A DNA stretch of 64,000 nucleotides from G963665215 sp963665215 (lineage in GTDB: Bacteria > Chloroflexota > Dehalococcoidia > Lucifugimonadales > CAUZJF01). Where the stretch lies: NCBI GenBank assembly GCA_963665215.2, contig CAXXWW010000017.1:558001-622000 (forward strand), in the 5' to 3' direction. Of the stretch, positions 1 through 7,607 are shown one piece after another (the first letter of the stretch is position 1; each line of letters begins with the position of its first letter). The position numbers were made by a program, and so were the translations under genes. The notes under the pieces are model-generated. The model worked only from the letters and a program-made list of their open reading frames with translations. It did not search any database and was not told where the DNA came from.

Positions 1-2
1 GG

Positions 3-671
3 TGCATCCCGCCCGGTCAGAGCGCGGAGTTTGTGTGCGCGATGGAAGACGTACTGGAGGTCTACCAACGGCCGTACGATGGGAATGAGGTTCTGGTGTG
101 CATGGATGAGACGAGCAAACAGCAAGTCAAGGAGACGCGAGTGCCGCGTCCCGCAGCGCCCGGCTTATCGGCGGCATACGACTACGAATACGAGCGCAAT
201 GGAGTGAGCAGCCTGTTCATGCTGTTTGCACCGTTGGACGGATGGCGCCGAGTCGAGGTCAGAGAGCGTCGCACGAAGGTGGACTGGGCGCATGTGATAA
301 AGGAACTGGTCGACGAGGACTACCCTGACAGAGACCGGATCGTGCTGGTAATGGACAATCTCAACACTCACAAGCTGTCCTCGCTATACGAGGCATTCGA
401 GCCTGCTGAGGCGAGGCGTATAGCTGAGCGACTGGAGATACACTACACTCCCAAACACGGGAGTTGGTTGAATATGGCGGAGATAGAGATCGGTGTGCTG
501 GCTCGACAGTGCCTGGACCGACGGATTGCCAATCAAGACATCCTGCGCGGCGAGGTCAATGCTTGGCAGAATCAACGCAACCGGGATGTGATACGAGTGG
601 ATTGGCGCTTCACTACCGAGGATGCGCGCATCAAGCTAAAGTCACTCTACCCATCAATACAAAAACGTTGA
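3..671 (+). CDS. IS630-family transposase, 3' part (5' end outside window)
   Basis: DDE-type transposase of the IS630/Tc1-mariner group. The reading frame is open to the first base of the window, and the residues before the first internal GTG (CIPPGQSAEFV) already match the family, so the gene is cut by the window edge. Visible DDE_3 features are VCMDETSKQ (first Asp), VLVMDNLNTHK (second Asp) and HGSWLNMAEIEIG (third acidic residue). The C-terminus appears complete. No terminal repeat could be assigned. The family call is secure; whether the full element is intact cannot be seen. Confidence 0.88.
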   Translation, partial: CIPPGQSAEFVCAMEDVLEVYQRPYDGNEVLVCMDETSKQQVKETRVPRPAAPGLSAAYDYEYERNGVSSLFMLFAPLDGWRRVEVRERRTKVDWAHVIKELVDEDYPDRDRIVLVMDNLNTHKLSSLYEAFEPAEARRIAERLEIHYTPKHGSWLNMAEIEIGVLARQCLDRRIANQDILRGEVNAWQNQRNRDVIRVDWRFTTEDARIKLKSLYPSIQKR

Positions 672-797
672 ACCACTAGCCCGGTCGGAGAAATAGGGGG
701 TCTTGGCCTTCACCGAGGCCGAGTGGATGAAGTACGAGTGGGCGAAGGCAGCTTGGACGATCGTCACCCCGGCGCTCCGGAAGTATTCCTCTAGGGG

Positions 798-1130
798 GAG
801 ATCACCGACGGCGTCGGCGACACGGGCGTCAAGGCGGGAATCATCGGCGAGCTGGGGTGCACATGGCCGCTGACCGACAATGAGCGCAAGGTGCTGCGCG
901 CCGGGGCACGCGCTCAGGGGGAGACCGGCGCCGCGATACTGGTCCACCCCGGACGTGACGAGGCGGCCCCATCCGAGATCCTGGATGTGCTGGCCGAGGC
1001 GGACGCGGACCCGAGCCGGGTCATCATCGGCCACCTGGATCGAACGATATTCGACATCGGCGCCTTGATCGATCTGGCCCAGCGGGGGTGCTACCTGGAG
1101 TACGACCTCTTTGGCTGGGAGACCTCATCC
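798..1130 (+). pseudogene. phosphotriesterase-family hydrolase remnant
   Basis: An internal piece of a phosphotriesterase (amidohydrolase superfamily, binuclear metal lactonase/esterase). The frame reads GVKAGIIGELGCTWPLTDNE, then AAILVHPGRDEA and VIIGHLDRT, which are the metal-ligand regions of the family, and breaks off after CYLEYDLFGWE. There is no start or C-terminal half, and related sequence just upstream lies in another frame. At about 1130 it runs into the 3' end of the minus-strand HlyD gene, so this is a rearrangement junction. Seen: fragment and frame break. Inferred: loss of function by deletion. Confidence 0.7.
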
Positions 1131-3607
1131 CCGAAGCGGCGGAACCCTCCCGCGAATCTGCCGAAGCCGAACCCACCGGTGGTGGCCTGCTGGGACTGCA
1201 TGACCACCAGGTCCCCCTCCGCCAGACCTTCCCGTACCGCCGCCCAGAAGTCGTCCGTGTTGCCCAGGACCACCGGCCTCTCCTCAATGCGCCCGTCCTT
1301 CATGACGCGCACTATCGGCTGCTCAAAGGTGCCGTAGAGGGCCTGGAGGGGCACCAGCAGGACGTTGAGCTCCTCGCGAATGACCACGCTGGCGACGGCG
1401 CTCAGCCCCTCCGGTAGCTGCGCTCCCTGCTGCGTCACCCTGACGCGAATGGGATAGCTAACTACACCCTGCTGGTTCTGGGCCGCGGCGGAGATCGCCG
1501 AGACGGTGCCCTCCAGCACCTGGTCCGGGAGGGCGTCCATCGTCACTCTGGCCGGAGCGCCTTCCCGAATAAAGAGGACGTCAATCTCGTCCACGATGCC
1601 GTCCACCTCGACTGTGGTGGGGTCCACGACCTCGAATACAGGGGTGTTTGCGTTGACCTCCTGCCGTGCCTCCACGTTCACCATGGAGACCATTGCGTCC
1701 CAGGGCGCTCTCAAGGTCGCGCTCTCAAGCCTCTGTAGGGCCACTGCCAGGGCCGCCTCCGCGGACGCGACCTGGGCTTCCCGCAGCGCGACTTCCAGGG
1801 CGTCAACGCTGCCCCTTAGCTCCGCCAGGTCCTCCTCGGCCTTGGACAGGCTTGCCTCCGCTACTGGGACCTGCTTCTTCTTCGCCTCCAACTCCAGCGG
1901 GCCGGGTCCGCCGGCGAACTCGGCAAGGTCCGCTATGGCATCGTCGAGGCTGACCTGAGCGAGGGTTACCTGTGTTTGTTTCGCCTTCAATTGTAGTGGA
2001 TCGGGCCCGCCCGTGACCTCGGCCAGGCTGGCTTCCGCCTCGTCGAGGTCAGCTTGGGCCAAGGACACCTGCTCTTGCTTGGCCTGCAGCTCCAGTGTGT
2101 CGGGCCCCTTTATCAGCTCGGCGAGGCTCACCTCTGCCTCGTCGAGGCTGGCCTTCGCAATGGCTAGCTGGTCATACTTGCGGTCCACTTCTAAGGTATC
2201 AGACCCGGCATTCAGGTCGGTGAAGGCCGTCTGGGCGTCAGCGAGGCTCTCCTCGGCGCGCGCGATCGCGGTCCCGGCGTTGGCCACCGCTTTTTCTGCC
2301 TGAGTTTCAATCATGTCCAGTTGGGCTTCCGCGTCCTTCAGGGTGTCCCAGGCATCGTCAAAACTTTTTGCTACGCAGATACTCTGCCCCGCGGGGTCCC
2401 CGCCGTTGCACGTGGCCGCGAACGCACCCGGGTATAAGTTCAGCCACGCGTACACCACGGTCTCGTTCCACCTGGTGGCCGGATCATCACGGGAGCCCTG
2501 GGCCAGCCACGCCTTGCCCAGGTCATAGAATCGCAAGTCTGTGTCGAACAGGGTCGCCAGGTCTGTGCCCCACAATTCCAAGAGACTGGTCGGGTCCATG
2601 TCTGTCTCCCCCTGGTCGATCTCAGCCCCTAGCCACTGTCGGAAGACATCACGATATCCCTCAAACGAGGTCGCAACCGAATCGACGGCATCCAGCTGCT
2701 GGTCATCCCAGTCCCCTCGAGTAAGCTTCAGGTCCCGGTGCGCGTTTTCCAGGGACGTAGCGGCGAATCCTATCTGGGATTGGGCTTTGGCAATATCCTC
2801 CTCGCTGGGGCCGTTTATCAGCGCATGGAGGGTGGTCGAGGCGTTGTCCACGGCGAGTCTCGCATCGGTGACCCTGGCAATGGACTGTGCCATGTCCTGG
2901 GGCGTCGGCTCAATCAGACGGTCGAGGGCTTCCTGCACATCCTGGAGGCCACGCTTGGAGGCAACCAGTGCCGCTTCGGCCTGGATAACGTCTCGAGGTG
3001 TCGGGTTCAGCAGCCTGTCAAGGGCTTCCTGGGCGTCCTCCAGGGCTAGCTGGGCGCTTGCCACTGTTGCTTCAGCCTGGGCGATTACCTGGGAGGTTGG
3101 CTCCATCAGGTCGGCCAGCAGGTCCCGGGCGTCCTCGAGCGTGATCCTCGCGTTGGCTACTCCGGCTTCGGCCTGGGCAAGATCCAGCAGCGTATGAGGG
3201 TCTCTCGCCTTGGCTAGAGCCTCGTTGGCAGCCTGGAGATCGACCCGCGCACCGGCGACTGCCTCCTCCAGGCCTGCGACCGCCTCCGAATCCAACCTGG
3301 CCAGCAGCTCTCCCCCCCGGACCTGCTGCCCCTCCTCTACAAGCACCTCCCCGACATTGCCCCGGCTGCCGAAGGTCAGCAGCTCCCTTTCAGGATAGAC
3401 CAGGCTGCCGTTGACGGAGACCTCGTTTAGCAGGTTGCCATACTGTATGGGGATGAGCTGTTCGTCCTCCCCCAGGCCGACCTGACCTGAGCTGCCTAAC
3501 AACGCGTAGACTCCATAGGCAATGCCGATTCCCCCGGCCAGCACGGCAGCAAGTGTCCCGATTTGCCACAGCTTCAAGCCCTTCAACGCGTCCAAGATTG
3601 CTCCCAT
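1091..3607 (-). CDS. HlyD/MacA-type membrane-fusion adaptor with very long coiled coil
   Basis: Periplasmic/extracytoplasmic adaptor of the HlyD/RND-MFP group that normally links an ABC or RND pump to the cell exterior. 838 aa, about twice the usual length. There is one N-terminal membrane helix (residues about 13-37), a lipoyl-like half-domain (VLVEEGQQVRGGELLARLD, about 86-104), a long Ala/Glu/Leu-rich coiled-coil hairpin (about 115-620) with repeated blocks such as EALDRLLNPTPRDV and EASLAEVTGGPDPL, then the second lipoyl half and a beta-barrel (TLRAPWDAMVSMVNVEARQE). The last about 13 residues overlap, antisense, the phosphotriesterase remnant, so the natural C-terminus may have been replaced. 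No MacB-like ABC transporter is adjacent, so the partner is unknown. Confidence 0.82.
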   Translation of the reverse strand: MGAILDALKGLKLWQIGTLAAVLAGGIGIAYGVYALLGSSGQVGLGEDEQLIPIQYGNLLNEVSVNGSLVYPERELLTFGSRGNVGEVLVEEGQQVRGGELLARLDSEAVAGLEEAVAGARVDLQAANEALAKARDPHTLLDLAQAEAGVANARITLEDARDLLADLMEPTSQVIAQAEATVASAQLALEDAQEALDRLLNPTPRDVIQAEAALVASKRGLQDVQEALDRLIEPTPQDMAQSIARVTDARLAVDNASTTLHALINGPSEEDIAKAQSQIGFAATSLENAHRDLKLTRGDWDDQQLDAVDSVATSFEGYRDVFRQWLGAEIDQGETDMDPTSLLELWGTDLATLFDTDLRFYDLGKAWLAQGSRDDPATRWNETVVYAWLNLYPGAFAATCNGGDPAGQSICVAKSFDDAWDTLKDAEAQLDMIETQAEKAVANAGTAIARAEESLADAQTAFTDLNAGSDTLEVDRKYDQLAIAKASLDEAEVSLAELIKGPDTLELQAKQEQVSLAQADLDEAEASLAEVTGGPDPLQLKAKQTQVTLAQVSLDDAIADLAEFAGGPGPLELEAKKKQVPVAEASLSKAEEDLAELRGSVDALEVALREAQVASAEAALAVALQRLESATLRAPWDAMVSMVNVEARQEVNANTPVFEVVDPTTVEVDGIVDEIDVLFIREGAPARVTMDALPDQVLEGTVSAISAAAQNQQGVVSYPIRVRVTQQGAQLPEGLSAVASVVIREELNVLLVPLQALYGTFEQPIVRVMKDGRIEERPVVLGNTDDFWAAVREGLAEGDLVVMQSQQATTGGFGFGRFAGGFRRFGDEVSQPKRSYSR

Positions 3608-3903
3608 GACATCTCCAAAGGATATATTTAACCCATGTTGCTGGTGTTACTCGGGATTGCCCAGATCAAACTGATTCCTCCAACCATGTGACCCTGTGGG
3701 ATGGCTCGAACTATAAAAGGGCAGCCTGAGGGCGTCAACTGCATCCGATTCACTCAACTGACCCACTCCCATAGGGTAACCACCCCCCTGACGAGCGTAA
3801 AAGTCTAGAATTGCCTGCCCCTGCCCAAGCGTCTCCCTCGGGGTGGTCTATTTACCCCGGACGACCCCATAACTGTCCGAAATACCTGTGCTCTCAAAGC
3901 AGG
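3608..3903. other. intergenic region before HlyD gene / end of IS1380 element
   Basis: Holds the 5' leader of the minus-strand HlyD gene and the presumed outer end of the broken IS1380 element (ISb). Short ORFs here are not convincing. I could not fix the terminal inverted repeat of ISb. Confidence 0.4.
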
Positions 3904-5106
3904 CTAGCCAGGTGCCAGCCGAAGCCGGCTGATCCGTTCTAGTATCCCGGTCAGCATTTCCCTGGTTACCAGCACCTCGGCAAGCTGAAACACCAGCCTC
4001 CTTGCGTGGCGTACCAGTCGCCCACCCGTCTTGATCAGCCTGGTCTGAAGACTGGTCAGAGTCCAGTGCTTCATATCCTCCGGCAACACCAGCCTTCTCA
4101 TAAAGTTGCCCAGGTTGTAAGTCAGGACGAACAGCCATAGTCTCACCTGGTTGGCCACGAACTTGTGGCAGGAAAGCCGGGTCCAGTTCAGGGCGTACTT
4201 GCCCTCCTTGATCCACTGCTCCGCCGTGCCACGGCCATTGTAAAAGCGGACTATCCCTTTGGGTGGATAGCTCAGGTTGGTCACGATGAAACCAACCCTG
4301 GGAAATAGCTCCCCCTGATGCCACTCTACTTTAGCCACCACTCGCCTGGGCAAGTGCCAACTCTGGGCCTGATAGGCAAAGTCATGGTAGGAGACGATAG
4401 GCTCCCGGGACGGCCATTCGGTAGGACGCTCCAGCAAGGGTTGGATCTGCTCCTGAATTACCTGATTGGCGGGAAGCCGGATGGCGTACCCGATCTTTCC
4501 TTGTTCCAGATACTCGTATAGCTCCGGCTTGGCAAAAGCAGCGTCACCCCGGAACAGCAACCGCAGTCCTTTCTTCTGGTATCCTTTCACCACCGGCTCA
4601 AGGAGTTCCTGCCAGCCATCGGCACTATGCACGTTTCCGGGTCGTAGCGTCGCTCCTTCGCAATCCCCAAACTGGTTGAACAGAAAGAGGGGATGATAGC
4701 AGACACACTCGAAGTGCCCGTTGTAGGCGGCTCCTTCCTGCTGACCATGCACTGGACTCTCCGAACTGTCCATGTCCAGAATCACTCGCCGGTGTGGAGT
4801 GTGAGCCATGGCCAGCTCCACCCACTGGGGATTCATCAGGGCCAGCCCCTTTAGGTTGTCCTCTTGAGTCAGAGTCTCCGTCTCAAAACGGCTCATGGTG
4901 TTGGTCCTGGCGGCGTTGCGGTCTGAGCCTTGCCAGCCCACGACAACTCTCATGGCTGGGTCTTGGGAAAGACGTTCTGCATCGTTGGTGTCATCGTAGC
5001 CGGCCAAGCGGCTGTAGATGGACTGGCGGAGCAGAGGGACCAGGTGGTGGCGGATGTTGCGGCCGGTACGGCTTTCCTGGAGATAGTCGGAGGCTATGGG
5101 GGTAAG
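3904..5106 (-). pseudogene. IS1380-family transposase (ISb), C-terminal part, split by ISa
   Basis: C-terminal about 400 residues of an IS1380-family DDE transposase: VILDMDSSESPVHGQQEGAA (first Asp), LLFRGDAAFAKPELYEYLE (second Asp) and GRGTAEQWIKEGKYALNWTR (Glu of the YREK-like region). The ORF continues to 5226, but its first about 41 residues are read from the left end of ISa and are not native. The true N-terminus lies on the far side of ISa at 6827-7211. The segment 4851-5106 is present a second time at 6827-7082. Reconstructed native length is about 443 aa. The gene is broken. Confidence 0.85.
4851..5106 (+). repeat. 256-bp direct repeat, copy A (left of ISa)
   Basis: Begins TTAGGTTGTCCTCTTGAGTC and ends GGCTATGGGGGTAAG. 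The same 256 bp recurs at 6827-7082 in the same orientation, one copy on each side of ISa. It is part of the IS1380 transposase coding sequence. Confidence 0.93.
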
Positions 5107-6825
5107 CCCGAATCCACCGAAGGACACCGATGGACGGCGTGAGGAAAGCGGAAGGGGGGTGAGGGAGCTACAGGGGAAATAGCCTGGGTTCCATTTGGGG
5201 TAGGGAGGTCGGCGGACGGTCTTCATCGCCGCACAGGGGCCCCTATGGCCGTCTGCGGGAGCTGCGATGCGCGGGATGGCGAGAGAATACGCAGCAGGGA
5301 ACTCTCTCGGACCGGGCTGGCACGAGTCTGCGGGGATCTTCGGTTGTCCGGTGGGTGGGTCGGTCGCCGACGGTGCCGTCAGGCCGGGAGTGGAATGGCT
5401 CGCAGCCGGGCCAAGGCGCGGCTGAACTTCTCAGCCCAAGGCCAGCGATCCGGAAGATGCAGGGTCAACCGGCGTGCCGAGCGGGTGAGCCGTCCGGCCA
5501 GGGAGAAGAACCGCCGCCGGAGGGTCTTGGTGGTGGCTATCCGCTCTCCCAGACCGATCCGCGCCGTCCAGCGGGCCAGGTTGTGGGCCATCGTCTGGAC
5601 GGCCAGCCAGGCGCCGTTGGCGGCGAAGCGGCCCGAGGGGAGATGGTTCAGCCCGACGCCGTACTTGAGGTCGCGTATGGCATTCTCGATCTCGGCGTGG
5701 CGGCGATGGTCAGCCTCCAGTTCGAGCAACTCCCCGTCCCGGTCGGTGATGAAGCCATGATAGCTGTATTTGGCGAAGAGGGCCAGTTGGGAACCGGGCG
5801 TCGGCTTCACCCGCCGGACGATGAGCCGTACCGGCGCGGCGTCCGCCTCGGCCTGGAAGGGGGTGCAGGTGGTCTCGGCCACATCGGCGGCGCCGTCCAT
5901 CCAGTAAGGAATCGGCGTCCAGGCATCTTCGGGTATCGCCTCGATGAGATTGTGCAGGCTTTTGTGCTGGCGGATGGTGATGGAGAAGCGGACATCCATC
6001 TTGCGGCAGACGGATACCACGCCATGAGTGTAGAACCCGCTGTCGGCCCGTAGCGTGAGTCGTCCGTTGGCCCCGGCGTAGCGCACCCGTCCCACCGTCT
6101 CCCGCAGGAAGTGGGCGGCGCCGCGGGCGGTGTTGGCCCGGCCCTCGCGCAGCCGGGACATCAGCACGTCTCCGGTGCCGGCGGCGATGGCCAGCAGCGG
6201 GTGGTAGCCCCGCTTGCCGGTATAGCCGTGGTGGCGCGCTCCCTCCTTGGCCAGTCCGTAGGTCTCGCAGATGGTGGAGTCCAGGTCAATGGTCAGGGGC
6301 CCGTCGCCGGGTCCCGCCCCGGCCTGCCAAGCCCGGGCCAGCAACTCGCGGCTCACCCGGTCGAGTTGACGGACGTGGCCCCACCGGAAGCTGCGCAGGA
6401 AGGTGCCCAGGGTGGATGGCGCCTTGACCGTGCCGCCCAGGGTGCAGGCCGTCCCCCCGGTGCGCAACACATCGGCGTCGTCAATGCAGTCGCCCCCAGC
6501 CAGCGCAGACGCCACCAGCGTCATCATCTTGTCGCTCGTGTTCGCCCGCCCCGGGGCATCGCCTAGGTCGAGGCGCTGCCGGACGAGTTCGGGCAGGCCG
6601 AGGTGCCGCGCCAGGGTGGCCGGAAGGAGCAGCCCGGCATTGGCCACCAAGCGGCGGTCGTCGAAGGTGATTTGGATCCGGTCGGGGTGGTTGCGTGGCA
6701 GCATCTACTGGGTGCTCCTTTTCCGGGGCCGTTTTTTTGCTACAAAACCATTATCCCAGAAGCACAGGAGCACCTTCTTGCCGCCTCAGGACGCTAACCC
6801 GACGCCCTCCTTCGGTGGATTCGGG
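5107..6825 (-). mobile_element. ISa copy 1, IS1380-family insertion sequence, 1719 bp
   Basis: Complete element bounded by an 18-bp perfect inverted repeat, CCCGAATCCACCGAAGGA at the left and its complement at the right. It is inserted in another IS1380-family transposase gene. The 5-bp flanks are GTAAG (left) and CTTAG (right): they do not match, unlike copy 3. Copies 2 and 3 have exactly the same length and differ at only a handful of bases, so spread was recent. Confidence 0.93.
5379..6704 (-). CDS. IS1380-family transposase (ISa copy 1)
   Basis: 441 aa, full length for the family. Motifs visible: LTIDLDSTICETYG (first Asp), LTLRADSGFYTHG (second Asp), and the C-terminal block HAEIENAIRDLKYGVGLNHL with the catalytic Glu. 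It closely resembles actinobacterial/Chloroflexi IS1380 transposases (VANAGLLLPATLARHLGL start region). The start ATG is 121 bp inside the right inverted repeat. Nothing interrupts the frame, so this copy may be active. Long plus-strand frames across it are antisense shadows caused by high G+C. Confidence 0.95.
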   Translation of the reverse strand: MLPRNHPDRIQITFDDRRLVANAGLLLPATLARHLGLPELVRQRLDLGDAPGRANTSDKMMTLVASALAGGDCIDDADVLRTGGTACTLGGTVKAPSTLGTFLRSFRWGHVRQLDRVSRELLARAWQAGAGPGDGPLTIDLDSTICETYGLAKEGARHHGYTGKRGYHPLLAIAAGTGDVLMSRLREGRANTARGAAHFLRETVGRVRYAGANGRLTLRADSGFYTHGVVSVCRKMDVRFSITIRQHKSLHNLIEAIPEDAWTPIPYWMDGAADVAETTCTPFQAEADAAPVRLIVRRVKPTPGSQLALFAKYSYHGFITDRDGELLELEADHRRHAEIENAIRDLKYGVGLNHLPSGRFAANGAWLAVQTMAHNLARWTARIGLGERIATTKTLRRRFFSLAGRLTRSARRLTLHLPDRWPWAEKFSRALARLRAIPLPA

Positions 6826-6826
6826 C

Positions 6827-7082
6827 TTAGGTTGTCCTCTTGAGTCAGAGTCTCCGTCTCAAAACGGCTCATGGTGTTGGTCCTGGCGGCGTTGCGGTCT
6901 GAGCCTTGCCAGCCCACGACAACTCTCATGGCTGGGTCTTGGGAAAGACGTTCTGCATCGTTGGTGTCATCGTAGCCGGCCAAGCGGCTGTAGATGGACT
7001 GGCGGAGCAGAGGGACCAGGTGGTGGCGGATGTTGCGGCCGGTACGGCTTTCCTGGAGATAGTCGGAGGCTATGGGGGTAAG
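6827..7082 (+). repeat. 256-bp direct repeat, copy B (right of ISa)
   Basis: Second copy of 4851-5106, on the right side of ISa copy 1, same orientation and same length. Confidence 0.93.
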
Positions 7083-7211
7083 GCCCAGGGCATCATCCAG
7101 CTCTCGAATGGGCAAGAGTCCGGCGTCGGAAGTGATGGTGGCACCGTGAAACTCCAGACGGACTTTGGGGTTGAACTGGAGTCGGAGAGGGGTCTTGTCG
7201 CCGTCACACAT
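6827..7211 (-). pseudogene. IS1380-family transposase (ISb), N-terminal part
   Basis: Native N-terminus of the split IS1380 transposase: MCDGDKTPLRLQFNPKVRLE, then VTSDAGLL-like ITSDAGLLPIRELDDALG, continuing through the duplicated segment to TETLTQEDNL. Beyond this the frame runs into the right end of ISa (SPNPPKEGVGLAS, stop at 6786). The start ATG at 7211 is preceded by a GGAGG-type ribosome binding site on the minus strand (cattggaggcacccgATG). Confidence 0.85.
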
Positions 7212-7589
7212 CGGGTGCCTCCAATGTCGGTACGCAAGTTATCTGAAATAGCCAACTTGTTGCATGTATTATATCTGAAATACGGCTAAGAGATTCATGT
7301 AACGACTAGAAAAGCAAGAAAGTTGCCTATTTACCGCATCACTTGTTTGAGCTAAATGGGGAATACGGGTTATCGAATATCCTGCGCCTGGAATCAAGCC
7401 CGCTGCGTCTTCAGCCCATCATATGTGCAACGACCAAGGCGGCCACACGGCCGTCTGGCCGAGGCACCGACCCCGCCGAAACCGGACATGCCCCGGGAGA
7501 TTCCAGACGGAATGCAGGACTATAGCATTGTTCCGGCGACACTCAAGACGCAAATGTAGTACAATTTCGGCGGCTATAATCCGAGACCT
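7212..7589. other. intergenic region: outer end of ISb and leader of the hydroxylase gene
   Basis: About 380 bp without a convincing gene. The first part is A+T-rich, with two near-copies of TATCTGAAATA (about 7228-7290), presumably the outer end of ISb. The second part leads into the molybdenum hydroxylase gene. Confidence 0.4.
7575..7580 (+). promoter_or_regulatory. putative -10 box for the molybdenum hydroxylase gene
   Basis: TATAAT, 28 bp before the chosen ATG at 7608. No good -35 hexamer lies 17 bp upstream, so this is only suggestive. Confidence 0.3.
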
Positions 7590-7607
7590 ATGGAGGTAAT
7601 CTCCCGC

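Noticed and set aside
5355..6053. Long plus-strand ORFs (up to 232 aa) across ISa copies
   Set aside because: They are antisense to the intact transposase, recur identically in all three copies, and have no family resemblance; high G+C explains them.
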